Positions 15,914 through 25,759 of a stretch of DNA of 39,268 nucleotides are shown here, in pieces. This DNA comes from Butyrivibrio sp. Its GTDB lineage: Bacteria > Bacillota > Clostridia > Lachnospirales > Lachnospiraceae. The notes under the pieces are model-generated. The model did not search any database. It was given only the letters and a program-made list of their open reading frames with translations, and was not told the origin of the DNA. The translations under genes were made by a program, and so were the position numbers. Where the stretch lies: NCBI GenBank assembly GCA_022486625.1, contig JAKVKH010000036.1:1-39268 (forward strand). Reading direction: 5' to 3'. The first letter of the stretch is position 1, and the number at the start of each line of letters is the position of its first letter.

Positions 15914-17620
15914 TTACTCCATTTCTGAAATTCCGGATGACATGGTCCATATCCCTGATTTTGTGAACTCATCTGCCATCCTCTGCGCACTTTCCACCAG
16001 ATGAGAATCATAACCCAGAATGCCAAGCAGCTTTATTGCATTGCGGTTCTTTGCAGGGCCTTCCTGAATCTGATAATTGAAGTGAACGTCATTGTCTGTG
16101 ACAATTCCCTCAAAATGATAATTATCATACTCATCTTTCAGCAGTTCTGTCAGTTCAATGTCATGAGTTGCCGCAAAGCACTGAATGTTGCGGCTTGTGA
16201 AACCGTCCAGAATCCTGCTGGATGCAGCAATCCTTTCAATGGTATTGGTTCCGCGCAATACTTCATCAATCATGCACAGAATTCTGCAGCCGTTCTGTTC
16301 CGCAGCGTCAAGGATACGCTTCAGGGATTTGATCTCGACAATATAATAGCTGTCTCCACCAACCAGATCATCTCTGAGCGCCATTGAGGTATAGATGCGA
16401 TAAAGCGGAGCGGTATACTGTTCTGCCAGTACGGTATGAACAGACTGCGCCAGAATGGCATTTATGGCCACAGTTTTCAGAAACGTGGATTTGCCGGAAG
16501 CATTGGAACCGGTAATCAGTACACCTCTGTGACAGGAAATGGAATTGGGAACGGGATGTTCCATTCCCGGATGATAAAGCCCCCTGATCATAAGTTCATC
16601 TGAAGAAGTCTGAAACTGCGGAATACAGTATCTGTCTGCAAGAGAAGCGCGAAAGCACCCGATGGCAATTTCCGCATCAATTTTCCCGAGTACAGAGTTC
16701 ATATGGTCTATCGTATCCGTATGTTTTCTGATCTCAGAAAGCATATGGTTGAATTTGATCAGATCGATATGGGTTACAATTCGCAGGTAATCTGCCAGAA
16801 TGTCCAGCGGGTTACCACTGGCATTCATCCTTGTGGGCGACATCAGGATTCCGGAACCTGCCTTAAAGGCTGCCATCTTGTGCTCGTCATCGCCAAGTTC
16901 TGCCAGTTCCTGCTCCAGTTCATGATCTTTGATCTTCCGGAAGCGTTCCACGCCTTTTAAAAGACGCATGACATAAGAAAAGCTGGACAGGTACGGGTCG
17001 ATCTCAGCCTTGTCCCTGAAATAGGTCACAATATTGAAAATCAGTACAACAATCAGCATGATGAAAAAAGTACTGAAGGAAAAAAAGCACCCGACAATCG
17101 AAATCACAAGAAGAAGATCTGCCGTCAGATTCATCAGATTGGATCTTTTCCCGAGATGATCCAGATAGTCCAGGTAATCATAAATGGAATACCGGTTCCG
17201 ATTGGCCATCCCGGCAAAAATTACCTGACAGTCATTTCTCAGCGCTTCATGCTCCATGAAATACCGGACATGCTGTTCCTGAAGTTCAAAATCATCACTC
17301 TGCTGCGGAGAACGAAGCATATAATACAGGTACTCTTCTCCGGCACCGGAATAACAGTAATTTATCCGTCGAAAAACCTGATCCATCGACAGATCATTCC
17401 ATGTGATGTCATCAACAGCAGTTTCTGTCCTGTGTTTTTCAAAATACTTGGAAACATACAGGAATTTGCTGTCATTGTCCATTCCTTCCGGGAGTCCGCC
17501 ATAGATGCGATGGAGCTTGTCCCGGAAGGAATGCAGTGCTCTTTTTTCATTCAGCATTCCAAGGATTGATACAATCACCAGAAATGCAATTACGATTGCA
17601 AAAAATACAACGTACTCCAT
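15914..17620 (-). CDS. Membrane-anchored MutS-like ATPase
   Basis: A 568-residue protein. Helix 1 (residues 2-22) and a helical pair (about 167-200) predict membrane anchoring. Residues about 210-340 are helical and lever-like, and the C-terminal part is a MutS-type ABC ATPase: Walker [10 protein letters not shown] (371-379), Walker B ILCMIDE (447-453), RGTNT (456-460) and ATHDIEL (484-490). The MutS mismatch-binding and connector domains are absent, so it is not a canonical mismatch repair protein. Relatives in Bacillota are annotated only as MutS-related. The target is unknown. It is translationally linked to rnhA and lies 36 nt after the MBL-fold gene. Confidence 0.85.
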   Translation of the reverse strand: MEYVVFFAIVIAFLVIVSILGMLNEKRALHSFRDKLHRIYGGLPEGMDNDSKFLYVSKYFEKHRTETAVDDITWNDLSMDQVFRRINYCYSGAGEEYLYYMLRSPQQSDDFELQEQHVRYFMEHEALRNDCQVIFAGMANRNRYSIYDYLDYLDHLGKRSNLMNLTADLLLVISIVGCFFSFSTFFIMLIVVLIFNIVTYFRDKAEIDPYLSSFSYVMRLLKGVERFRKIKDHELEQELAELGDDEHKMAAFKAGSGILMSPTRMNASGNPLDILADYLRIVTHIDLIKFNHMLSEIRKHTDTIDHMNSVLGKIDAEIAIGCFRASLADRYCIPQFQTSSDELMIRGLYHPGMEHPVPNSISCHRGVLITGSNASGKSTFLKTVAINAILAQSVHTVLAEQYTAPLYRIYTSMALRDDLVGGDSYYIVEIKSLKRILDAAEQNGCRILCMIDEVLRGTNTIERIAASSRILDGFTSRNIQCFAATHDIELTELLKDEYDNYHFEGIVTDNDVHFNYQIQEGPAKNRNAIKLLGILGYDSHLVESAQRMADEFTKSGIWTMSSGISEME

Positions 17621-17656
17621 GCTGTCTCTCCAAAACTGTCATTTGCTGAATTAAAT

Positions 17657-18373
17657 TCAGAATGTATCGCCAGGTGCAGTAATCTTATAAATGACATCCC
17701 GATAGGAAGCACCGGTTTCTGTCTTTATATATTTGTCAATCCAGTCATATTTATCCCACATATGCATCGGGAATACGGCTTTTGCCTGTGTATGTGTCAG
17801 AAAATAATCCATTCCATAGCCATAGGCATCCTGAAGTCTTGGATCCAGCGGAACAAATGCAGCATCAAAGCTTCTTCCTGCAATCTGATCAATCTGGGAC
17901 TTATACTGCTCTGCCATATCCTGATTTTCCTGATCCGGTTCTCCTTCCCAGTGCCACCAGTTCAGATCGCCTGCATGATAAATGGTTTTATCTTCTGCCG
18001 TGACAACAAAAGCGACACCCTCATCTGTGGATTTCAGACTTTCAATTGTCATTTCCGCATAGGTAATCTTACGGTTCGGACGAATAACTGTAACGTAATC
18101 CTTCAGATTCTTATCGGTGATCCGCAGTCTTGCAAACCAGGTACTGCTTTGCCTGATATCATCACTTAAGAAAAAGTGTATTTTGGGATAAAGCTTTACA
18201 AGTTCGAATACCTTCGGTTTGAAATGATCCGGATGTCTGTGGGAGGCAAAAACGTATACCGTCTTGTCGTGATCAAATTCCGGAAGTGTGCCCTGCACAT
18301 AATCAAAGATCAGTACTGTGTGGTCAAGCTCAATGGTAAAGCAACTGTGGTAAACATAAGTAATACGAAACAT
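17657..18373 (-). CDS. MBL-fold metallo-hydrolase
   Basis: A 238-residue metallo-beta-lactamase-fold protein. The metal motif reads SHRHPDHF, and YHAGDLNWWHW and a late FPMHMWDKY supply further likely ligands. The start YHSCFTIEL resembles UlaG/YtnP-like hydrolases (TYVYHSCFTIELDHTVLIFD). The substrate is not recognisable. It is the member of the long minus-strand run between the amidohydrolase (45 nt) and the MutS-like gene (36 nt). Confidence 0.82.
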   Translation of the reverse strand: MFRITYVYHSCFTIELDHTVLIFDYVQGTLPEFDHDKTVYVFASHRHPDHFKPKVFELVKLYPKIHFFLSDDIRQSSTWFARLRITDKNLKDYVTVIRPNRKITYAEMTIESLKSTDEGVAFVVTAEDKTIYHAGDLNWWHWEGEPDQENQDMAEQYKSQIDQIAGRSFDAAFVPLDPRLQDAYGYGMDYFLTHTQAKAVFPMHMWDKYDWIDKYIKTETGASYRDVIYKITAPGDTF

Positions 18374-18418
18374 AAATTTTCCTTTCGGTTCTGTTTTTCA
18401 GATTAAATCGCTGATAAA

Positions 18419-19732
18419 TTATATGGAAAGCTCCTGTAAAATTCTTGCCTTGATCTCTTCCGCCTTTTCATAAACGGCATCCGGTGTTACGCCGATTCTG
18501 AACTCACCGTCCATATAGCGGATCACGCCATGGATCATGGTCATCTTCACATTCTGCTTACTTCCGCTGTACACAATATTTTTGGCAATGTTATTGAGGG
18601 GCTGCATATTGGGCTGATGCAGATCCAGCATGATCATATCCGCAAGTTTGCCCTCTGCAAGAGTATCACACTGCATAAGTCCCATGGCATGCGCTCCGTT
18701 TACAGTTGCCATCTTCAGTACTTCCATGGCGTCAACACTGGAAGCATCCTGATTTTTCAACTTGGCAAGGCCGGTAACAAGGAACATTTCCCGGAACATG
18801 TCCAGACAGTTATTGCTGGCCGGTCCGTCCGTTCCGATTGCAACAGGTATTCCTGCCTTCAGATACTGCGCGATCGGTGCAATACCGCTTGCCAGCTTGG
18901 TATTGGACCCCGGATTGGTCACAACGTACATCTTCTTTTCCTTCATGATGGCAATGTCTTCTGCTGTACAATGTACCATATGATAACCGCCACCACCGAA
19001 ATCAAAAAGTCCGAGTGAAGAAAGGAATGCAACAGGCGTCATACCGTAGCGCTCGCGGCAGCCTTCAGTCTCTGCTGCAGTCTCGGAAATATGCGTGAAC
19101 ACCGGCACTTCATATTTATGCGCCAGTGCACTGATCTTCTGCAGCAGCGCCTTTGAGCAGGTGTATTCGGCATGGAACCCGATCATATAAGAATTCAGCG
19201 GATCTTTACCGTTGATTTCAAGAAACATCTGCTCCACCATTTCAGGCGACTGGCTGAAGTTATTGACCGCACTTACCTGCACGCAGCGCATACCGGTTTC
19301 CAGACAGGCCTGTGCGATGGATAACGGTGTCAGATACATATCGAAAATAGAAGTAATACCGCTGGTCAGATACTCCAGTATCGCAAGTTTGGTCAGCCAG
19401 TAGATATCTTCTGCTGTCATCTTTGCTTCCACCGGAAAAATCTGATGATTCAGCCAGTCAGAAAGCGGAAGGTCATCTGCCATTGAACGCATCAGCGTCA
19501 TTGCAGAGTGCGTGTGCGCGTTTTTGAAACCGGGCATCAGCAGATTTCCCCCGCAGTCAATTTCCTGATCCCAGATCAGAATCATTCCGCTGTGCTTCTG
19601 ATAAAAGGCCTGAGTTTCTTCATCTGTTCCTGCAAAAAGGATTTTTTCATCTTCGATCCATACTTCCCCCATGAAGATGTCTCTGCCAGGTTCCATCGTC
19701 AGAACTCTTGCATTGTAAAATCTTGTTTTCAT
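18419..19732 (-). CDS. MTA/SAH deaminase-type amidohydrolase
   Basis: A 437-residue metal-dependent amidohydrolase of the MtaD/SsnA/TrzN group. Metal and catalytic motifs are NAHTHSAM, GFHAEYTC, FTHISETAAE, HCTA and IGTDGPASNN. The phrase RSMADDLPLSDWLNHQIFPVE is typical of 5-methylthioadenosine/S-adenosylhomocysteine deaminases. GAGGGG nine nucleotides upstream supports the ATG at 19732; an ATG at 19741 would touch that site. It lies 33 nt after the purine nucleoside phosphorylase gene, so an adenosine-derivative substrate followed by phosphorolysis is a fair inference. Guanine or other aminohydrolase activity cannot be excluded from sequence alone. Confidence 0.85.
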   Translation of the reverse strand: MKTRFYNARVLTMEPGRDIFMGEVWIEDEKILFAGTDEETQAFYQKHSGMILIWDQEIDCGGNLLMPGFKNAHTHSAMTLMRSMADDLPLSDWLNHQIFPVEAKMTAEDIYWLTKLAILEYLTSGITSIFDMYLTPLSIAQACLETGMRCVQVSAVNNFSQSPEMVEQMFLEINGKDPLNSYMIGFHAEYTCSKALLQKISALAHKYEVPVFTHISETAAETEGCRERYGMTPVAFLSSLGLFDFGGGGYHMVHCTAEDIAIMKEKKMYVVTNPGSNTKLASGIAPIAQYLKAGIPVAIGTDGPASNNCLDMFREMFLVTGLAKLKNQDASSVDAMEVLKMATVNGAHAMGLMQCDTLAEGKLADMIMLDLHQPNMQPLNNIAKNIVYSGSKQNVKMTMIHGVIRYMDGEFRIGVTPDAVYEKAEEIKARILQELSI

Positions 19733-19765
19733 CGTATGCATCCCCTCAATAGGCGACAGGACTGC

Positions 19766-20599
19766 TCAGTGTCCCATCTTTTTCACGGATTCGGTTACAA
19801 GCTTTGCAAAAAGAGGTGCTGCCTTATCTGCAGCTTCCTGTACTTCAATATGATTCAGCGGCTGATCTGTCATTCCTGCCGCAAGGTTACTGATACAGCT
19901 GATACCGCAGACCTTCATTCCCATATGATTGGCGGCAATTGCCTCGACTACCGTACTCATGCCTACCGCATCAGCCCCCATGGTGCGAAGGGCACGGATT
20001 TCCGCGGGTGATTCAAACGAAGGTCCTGTCAGCTGACAGTAAACACCTTCCTGAAACGGAATGCCATTTTCCTTTGCTGCCAGGCGGATGATGTCCTGCA
20101 GATCTTTGCGATATACAGTGCTCATATCCGGGAATCTGGTTCCCAGATCATCATCATTAGGTCCCATCAGCGGATTCGGAACGAAGCAGGATATCTGATC
20201 GGTAATCAGCATCAGATCTCCTGCCTTGAATACGTGATTGATTCCGCCGGAGGCATTGGTCAGGAACAGCACCTCTGCGCCGAGCTTTCTCATCAGTCTG
20301 GCCGGCAGTACGACATCTGTAATTGGATAGCCTTCATAATAGTGTACACGGCCTTTCATGCATACGACCGGAACATCGTCCACATAACCGAAAATAAATT
20401 TTCCGGCATGCCCCGGCACTGTGGAAACCGGAAAGCCCTTGATTTCAGAATAGCTGATCTCGGATACCACACGGATATTACTGGCATAATCGCCAAGTCC
20501 GGATCCAAGCGTTATTGCCACTTTCGGCTGAAAATCAGTTACTTTTCTGACTGCTTCCACGCACTGCATCAGCTTTTTATAAACTTCTGTATTTCCCAT
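19766..20599 (-). CDS. punA: Purine nucleoside phosphorylase, trimeric type
   Basis: A 277-residue phosphorylase that splits inosine or guanosine (and deoxy forms) with phosphate into base and ribose-1-phosphate. Family motifs are TLGSGLG, VPGHAGKF, GRVHYYEGYP, LTNASGG, GPSFESPAEIRALR and GADAVGMSTVVEAIAANH, the last containing the purine-binding region. The length is typical of the low-molecular-weight family. It starts 12 nt after the ABC-F gene and precedes the amidohydrolase, suggesting a small purine salvage unit. Confidence 0.95.
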   Translation of the reverse strand: MGNTEVYKKLMQCVEAVRKVTDFQPKVAITLGSGLGDYASNIRVVSEISYSEIKGFPVSTVPGHAGKFIFGYVDDVPVVCMKGRVHYYEGYPITDVVLPARLMRKLGAEVLFLTNASGGINHVFKAGDLMLITDQISCFVPNPLMGPNDDDLGTRFPDMSTVYRKDLQDIIRLAAKENGIPFQEGVYCQLTGPSFESPAEIRALRTMGADAVGMSTVVEAIAANHMGMKVCGISCISNLAAGMTDQPLNHIEVQEAADKAAPLFAKLVTESVKKMGH

Positions 20600-20611
20600 A
20601 TATTCCCTCCA

Positions 20612-22471
20612 TTATTCCTGTGATCTGATCTTCTCCGCCAGATCCTCCAGATATACATACCTGTCCATGAGCTGTTCCAGCTGTCCTTCCAGCTGCGCCT
20701 TTTCCTCTGCCAGCTGACCCAGCCTTACAAAATCCGTCGCTGCACCGGTCATGTCTGTATCGGTCTGTGCAATCTTCTGTTCACAGTTCTCAATGTCCTG
20801 TTCAATTGTTTCGTATTCCTTCTGTTCCTTATAACTGAACTTCAGCTTATGCGCAGAGGAATAGTTTTTCTTTTCCGGAGACAGATCCGGTGAGGCTGCA
20901 GTTGCTCTGCCTGAGGACTCATCCCAGGAAAGACTTCCGTCTACGCCTTCCTCGTGTTCCATGAAAAATTCCGTATAAGATCCGTTATAAAGATGTATCC
21001 CGCCTCTGGAATCAAAGGTCAGCATCCGTCTGACCACTCTGTCAAGGAAATAGCGATCATGAGAAACCGTGATCACAATTCCCGGGAAAGAATCCAGATA
21101 ATCCTCCAATATACACAGGGTCTGAATATCCAGATCATTGGTCGGCTCATCCAGGATCAGAACATTCGGTGCACCCATCAATACTTTCAGAAGATACAGT
21201 CTTCTGCGTTCTCCGCCTGAGAGTCTGCCGATTTCCGCATACTGCATGGAACCCGCGAACAGGAACTTTTCGCACATCTGTGATGCCGTAACATAACCGT
21301 CATCCGTCTGAATATATTCCGCCGTATCGCGCACATAATCAATGACACGCTCCTGCATATCCATGCATTCGCTTTCCTGCGCATAATAACCGATCTTTAC
21401 GGTATCTCCGATCGTGACGGTTCCGTTATCCGGCGGAATAATCCCGGTCATGACCTTGATCAGTGTTGTCTTGCCGCATCCGTTCGGCCCCAGAATACCG
21501 ACACGGTCATTCCGGAGAAAAATAAAGCTGAAATCGTCAAATAAAGTACGTTCACCATATTTTTTGGAAACATGAGAAAGTTCAATGGTCTTTTTGCCAA
21601 GCCTTGAAGAAAGTGCACTGATCTCTACATCTGCATCAAACTGAAGCTTTTCTTCATCCCGCAGTGCCTCATAACGCTGGATGTGCGCTTTCTGCTTGGT
21701 GCTTCTGGCTCTTGCACCGCGCTGCATCCACGCCAGTTCCTTGCGCAGAATATTTGCATGCTTGTCCTGTGTGGATACTGCGGAAGCAACTCTTTCTGAT
21801 TTCAGTTCCAGATAGCCTTCATAATTGGTGTCATAGGTATAGAGCTTTCCATGATCAATTTCAACAATTCTGTTGCATACAAGATCAAGGAAATACCTGT
21901 CATGTGTTACCATGACCAGCGCTCCCCTGTAGGAGGCCAGATACTGCTGCAACCATTCACTCATGGCATTGTCCAGATGATTGGTAGGCTCATCCATCAG
22001 CAGAATATCACTTCTGGAGAGCAGTACACTGCACAGCGCCGCCTTTTTACGCTGTCCGCCGGACAGATGAGAAATTTTTTCCTGAATATCTGCAAAACCA
22101 AGGAGATTCAGAATCTTCTTGGCCTCTCCCTCAAGCTCATATTCCAGCTCTTTTGCAGAGGCGCTGTCCTTTGGATGTATTCTCCTGACATTTTCGGTTA
22201 CGACATATTCATAAAGAGTCATATCCTGTGAAAAGTCAGGATTCTGCGGCAGGTAACCGATCACGACATGATTTCCCATGACGATATTCCCGCTGCCGGG
22301 TTCTTCTTTGCCTGCGATCAGGCGAAGAAGGGTAGATTTACCCGTCCCGTTAATGCCGATGATCCCGATTCTGGCACCAGTATCGATACCGAAATCCACG
22401 TGATCCAGCAATACTTTGTCTGTATATGCCTTTGAAATGTCCTTCATTGATAATAGATTCGTTGATTGCAT
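20612..22471 (-). CDS. ABC-F family ATPase (Uup-like)
   Basis: A 619-residue soluble twin ABC protein. Domain 1 has GINGTGKST, LSGGQRKKAAL and LLMDEPTNHLD; domain 2 has GPNGCGKT, LSGGERRRLYL and LILDEPTNDLD. The linker between them holds RGARARSTKQKAHIQRYEAL, the arm of ribosome-associated ABC-F factors. A C-terminal coiled coil (about 540-619) is like that of Uup. The family works on the ribosome or in DNA metabolism; I cannot claim antibiotic resistance. The start MQSTNLLSMKDISKAY fits the family. There is no Shine-Dalgarno sequence, and the promoter -10 ends six nucleotides before the ATG. Confidence 0.92.
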   Translation of the reverse strand: MQSTNLLSMKDISKAYTDKVLLDHVDFGIDTGARIGIIGINGTGKSTLLRLIAGKEEPGSGNIVMGNHVVIGYLPQNPDFSQDMTLYEYVVTENVRRIHPKDSASAKELEYELEGEAKKILNLLGFADIQEKISHLSGGQRKKAALCSVLLSRSDILLMDEPTNHLDNAMSEWLQQYLASYRGALVMVTHDRYFLDLVCNRIVEIDHGKLYTYDTNYEGYLELKSERVASAVSTQDKHANILRKELAWMQRGARARSTKQKAHIQRYEALRDEEKLQFDADVEISALSSRLGKKTIELSHVSKKYGERTLFDDFSFIFLRNDRVGILGPNGCGKTTLIKVMTGIIPPDNGTVTIGDTVKIGYYAQESECMDMQERVIDYVRDTAEYIQTDDGYVTASQMCEKFLFAGSMQYAEIGRLSGGERRRLYLLKVLMGAPNVLILDEPTNDLDIQTLCILEDYLDSFPGIVITVSHDRYFLDRVVRRMLTFDSRGGIHLYNGSYTEFFMEHEEGVDGSLSWDESSGRATAASPDLSPEKKNYSSAHKLKFSYKEQKEYETIEQDIENCEQKIAQTDTDMTGAATDFVRLGQLAEEKAQLEGQLEQLMDRYVYLEDLAEKIRSQE

Positions 22472-22477
22472 GAAAAC

Positions 22478-22506
22478 ATTATATAAGTAATACCATAAAA
22501 ATACAA
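22478..22506 (-). promoter_or_regulatory. Promoter for the ABC-F gene, consistent with leaderless mRNA
   Basis: On the minus strand TTGTAT (22501-22506), a 17-nt spacer and TATAAT (22478-22483). The ATG begins at 22471, seven bases past the -10, which is the usual transcription start. The -35 is just past the stop codon of the upstream serine hydrolase gene. Confidence 0.75.
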
Positions 22507-22508
22507 AC

Positions 22509-24473
22509 TTAACTTGTCTGATTCTGCGGTACGTCTTCCGCCTTATCCTCTTTCAAAAGAGTTCCATGCAGTACAGGTCTTACAGTCGCCCGCACAGTCT
22601 GGTCAAACACGTCAATGGCCCCCAGCTGTGACATCTTGTTCAGAAGTATTTTTTCCAGAGAACCGTCAATGGCAACCGCCCGCAGTGAAGGCATCATCAT
22701 ATCGCTTCCGGGTGTTTCATCCATCCGGATTTCGATTGACTGAGGTGTCGCCGGATGAAGATAAGCCGCAACAGGAATCTCTTCCTGCATATCATTGATG
22801 TTAAAGTAAATATTTATCATGCGGGTTGCTGCTTCTTCCAGAAAATAAATCTCATTACGCAGGACAAATCTGCCGTATTCATCAGTCGTACCGATGGTCT
22901 TTACAGAGACATGATAGATTTCGCCGTGCATATCAATGTCACTTACCGTGTAATGATCTCCAAAACCACATTGAAGAGAAATAATTGTCTCTCCTTCATA
23001 CAGATCCATGTAAAAGAAATTATTTCCACCTTTATGAAAACCGATCTTTCGGATGCCGTCCGTGAAATTGTTATGAATTACCTGAATCATCAACGGGAAG
23101 ATGCCGACACCCCTGACGTCCAGATCATATACTGCGCCGTCCAGACAGTCGGTCCAGATTCTGCGGAACTGATTGCCGACTCTCCGGTAGGAGGTATAGA
23201 TCTGATTGCGTTCATTATCCCGGATCAGACGATGCCCGACCAGCGTTCTACGATGTGCACTTCCGCTGCTGACAGGGATCGGTCTTCTGTTCCAGCCGCC
23301 GTCTGTAATTGTGGGAAGCGCAGGAATCCGCCCTGCAATATGTTTACAGACAGATTTCAGCATGGTCAGAGAAGAAATATCTTCTGCAAGAGGATCATCC
23401 TGCAGTTTCAAATCATGCATAAATGACTGTATGATTCCAGTCATTGCACCATACTGGAACACCTCTCCATTACCGGCATTTGTAGCAATGACCATCTGAA
23501 TATCCGGATAACAGTATACGTTCTGCCCCAGCATGCCATTAAAGGCAAAGGCACCCTCACGATCTGCATTGACCCAGAGCTGATAACCGTAATGCTCTGC
23601 ATTTTCGATTCCGGTACTGATCTGCGGGGTTGTCGCATCAGTCACCCACTTTTCAGGAACCAGCTGCTGACCATTCCACATGCCTTTCTGCAGATAAAGC
23701 TGTCCGAGTCTGGCCATGTCTTCAATCCGCATAAACAGACCCCAGCCACCCTTCGTAATCTTCTGCGGGCAACTTTCCCAGAACACACGCTCGATGCCCA
23801 TGGGTTCAAAAAGTCTTGGCTTTAAATAGTCAAACATGCTCTCTCCCGTAATCTCCGTGACAATGGCAGACAGCATATAGGAATTCATACTGTTATATTC
23901 AAACTTCGTACCGGGTGCAAAGGAAACCGATGCCTCCAGAAAACTCTTTCTCCAGTCATTGCCGGAAATTGCACCGCTTTCATTGAACTGTACACCGCTC
24001 GACATGGTCAGAAGATTCCAGACAGTCAGATCCTTCATACGCAGGATACTCCAGATGTTTTTCCGGGAACCGAACAGATCAATAACCTTATCTGTAACGT
24101 TCAGCTTTCCTTCTGCAACCAGCATGCCGATTGCCATCCCTGTAATGCTCTTGCACATGGAATGTGTGACATGCCACATATCCATCTGATAAGGAGAAAA
24201 AGCTGTTTCACCGATCACGTATCCGTTCCTGAGCACCATAATCCGGTGCATGTCACAACCCTCTGTTTCATTAAGCCTTCGGAAAAGTTCACACACGGAG
24301 GCAGAGGACACGCCCTGTGATTCCGGTGTTCTTCGTTCAATATGCTGCTCTTTTTCCATGGCCGAAGGAAACGCAGGTTTCTGCGGTCTGTAATCCACCT
24401 TACTGATTTCACCCGTCTGTCTGTTGATCATTTTCAGCATCAGTTCTCCGACATACCAGTCTGTCTTTGGCAT
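22509..24473 (-). CDS. Serine hydrolase of the beta-lactamase (class C-like) family with a large C-terminal domain
   Basis: A 654-residue protein without signal peptide. Residues about 50-360 are the beta-lactamase/penicillin-binding fold: the nucleophile motif SMCK (in VTHSMCKSITGMAIG), a Tyr motif in KFEYNSMNSYML, and a third box that is not a clean KTG or HTG (NAGNGEVFQYG). Residues about 370-654 form an unrecognised mostly beta-strand region rich in short hydrophobic repeats; it roughly doubles the usual length. Substrate and role are unknown; family members include esterases and peptidases. GGGGTGAT lies seven nucleotides before the ATG. The promoter candidate is at 24515-24543. Confidence 0.82.
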   Translation of the reverse strand: MPKTDWYVGELMLKMINRQTGEISKVDYRPQKPAFPSAMEKEQHIERRTPESQGVSSASVCELFRRLNETEGCDMHRIMVLRNGYVIGETAFSPYQMDMWHVTHSMCKSITGMAIGMLVAEGKLNVTDKVIDLFGSRKNIWSILRMKDLTVWNLLTMSSGVQFNESGAISGNDWRKSFLEASVSFAPGTKFEYNSMNSYMLSAIVTEITGESMFDYLKPRLFEPMGIERVFWESCPQKITKGGWGLFMRIEDMARLGQLYLQKGMWNGQQLVPEKWVTDATTPQISTGIENAEHYGYQLWVNADREGAFAFNGMLGQNVYCYPDIQMVIATNAGNGEVFQYGAMTGIIQSFMHDLKLQDDPLAEDISSLTMLKSVCKHIAGRIPALPTITDGGWNRRPIPVSSGSAHRRTLVGHRLIRDNERNQIYTSYRRVGNQFRRIWTDCLDGAVYDLDVRGVGIFPLMIQVIHNNFTDGIRKIGFHKGGNNFFYMDLYEGETIISLQCGFGDHYTVSDIDMHGEIYHVSVKTIGTTDEYGRFVLRNEIYFLEEAATRMINIYFNINDMQEEIPVAAYLHPATPQSIEIRMDETPGSDMMMPSLRAVAIDGSLEKILLNKMSQLGAIDVFDQTVRATVRPVLHGTLLKEDKAEDVPQNQTS

Positions 24474-24514
24474 ATATGATCACCCCGTTTTCCGCATTTT
24501 TTGTTTCTGTATCG

Positions 24515-24543
24515 ATTATAGTTGATTCAGCTGCTTTTATCCA
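24515..24543 (-). promoter_or_regulatory. Promoter candidate for the serine hydrolase gene
   Basis: On the minus strand TGGATA (24538-24543), a 17-nt spacer and a perfect TATAAT (24515-24520), about 40 nt before the start codon. Confidence 0.6.
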
Positions 24544-24595
24544 TAAATATCCCATGAATAATCTCTGAAGAATTCCCCTGATGAAAAAAAGGATG

Positions 24596-24601
24596 TATAA
24601 T
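24596..24601 (+). promoter_or_regulatory. -10 element candidate for the exonuclease gene
   Basis: TATAAT on the plus strand, about 60 nt before the ATG. The expected -35 position holds TTCCCC, a weak match, so this is tentative. Confidence 0.4.
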
Positions 24602-24661
24602 GTGTGCCAAGGGACAAACGGACATAAAATACCCCAATAAACAGTAAAGACGAGGAGAAAC

Positions 24662-25732
24662 ATGTCAGAAAACAGAAAAATTCCTACGCTTCTCATTATC
24701 GATGGCTCATCCATGCTGTCGACTTCCTATTACGGAAATCTTCCGAAATCAATTCTCTTTGAAAAAGATGAAGAAAAAAAGCTGCAGCATTACAATGAAA
24801 TTCTGCATACCTCAGATGGAAGATATACCAATGCAATCTTCACCATGTTCCGGTCCATGCTTGCGCTTTTCAGAGCGGTCAGACCCGAATATGCCGTTTT
24901 CGTTTTTGATAAGACAAGAAATACCTTTCGCAGGACCAAACTGCATGCAGAGATGTATAAGGCACAGCGTAAGGAAACGCCGCAGCCGTTAAAGGAACAG
25001 TTTGAAGGTATGGAACAGGCACTTATGCAGATCGGGTTTACTGTACTATGCGGTGATGATTATGAAGCAGATGATTATGCTGCATCCATAATCCGTAAAT
25101 TTGAAGATCCTGCACTTCGTATTCTCGTCCATACCAAGGATCATGATTATGAGCAGCTGGTCAGCAATTATACGAGGCTCTGGCGTCAGGTCGATAAAGA
25201 TAAGGCAGAAACGCTCAAAGGCGCATATGGCCTGTTTGCAGGAAATGAAGGCTATGCAGCACTTCCTGCCGGTATCTTTGAATATACGGCAGATATTGTA
25301 AAGTCTGAAGAAGGCGTTATGCCCTCTCAGATTCCTGATCTGTGGGGAATCGTCGGGGATCCGAGCGATGGAATCCCGGGCTGCCGCGGCGTTTCTTCTG
25401 CTGCTGCACCGCTGATCCGGGAATATGGCTCGATTGAATACATTTATGAGGCAATTGATGCCTGTGAAAATGATGCAAAAAAAGAGAAGGCACTCAGTGC
25501 CTTCTGGAAAGAAAGTCTTGGCATTTCACGCAGTCCCTTAAAGAGCCTTAAGGAAAACCGTGCGGATGTCCTTCTGAGCAAACAACTGGCTGTCATGAAA
25601 GATGACATCGCCCTGTCCTGCTCACTTGAAGACCTGCGCATGCAGACAGATCCGGCTCCGTATCTGCATGTATTTGATCAGTATGAACTGAGCAGCATCA
25701 GCACAGATGTAAAGAAAAAAGGAATCTGCTGA
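24662..25732 (+). CDS. Stand-alone 5'-3' exonuclease of the DNA polymerase I type
   Basis: A 356-residue flap nuclease family protein with the acidic metal-binding residues in place: IDGSSML near residue 15, VFVFDKTRNTFRR, GDDYEADDYAAS and VHTKDHDYEQL. The helix-three-turn-helix region IPDLWGIVGDPSDGIPGCRG follows. Such free-standing homologues help remove RNA primers and resolve flaps alongside Pol I. It is longer than the 290 or so residues typical of the group, with an insert of about 45 residues between the DHDYEQL motif and the IPDLWG region, and a further C-terminal helix bundle. GAGGAGA lies well placed before the ATG. It is convergent with the AEC transporter gene, 27 nt away. Confidence 0.9.
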   Translation: MSENRKIPTLLIIDGSSMLSTSYYGNLPKSILFEKDEEKKLQHYNEILHTSDGRYTNAIFTMFRSMLALFRAVRPEYAVFVFDKTRNTFRRTKLHAEMYKAQRKETPQPLKEQFEGMEQALMQIGFTVLCGDDYEADDYAASIIRKFEDPALRILVHTKDHDYEQLVSNYTRLWRQVDKDKAETLKGAYGLFAGNEGYAALPAGIFEYTADIVKSEEGVMPSQIPDLWGIVGDPSDGIPGCRGVSSAAAPLIREYGSIEYIYEAIDACENDAKKEKALSAFWKESLGISRSPLKSLKENRADVLLSKQLAVMKDDIALSCSLEDLRMQTDPAPYLHVFDQYELSSISTDVKKKGIC

Positions 25733-25759
25733 AATATTTATGAATACCGCATTTGTATT

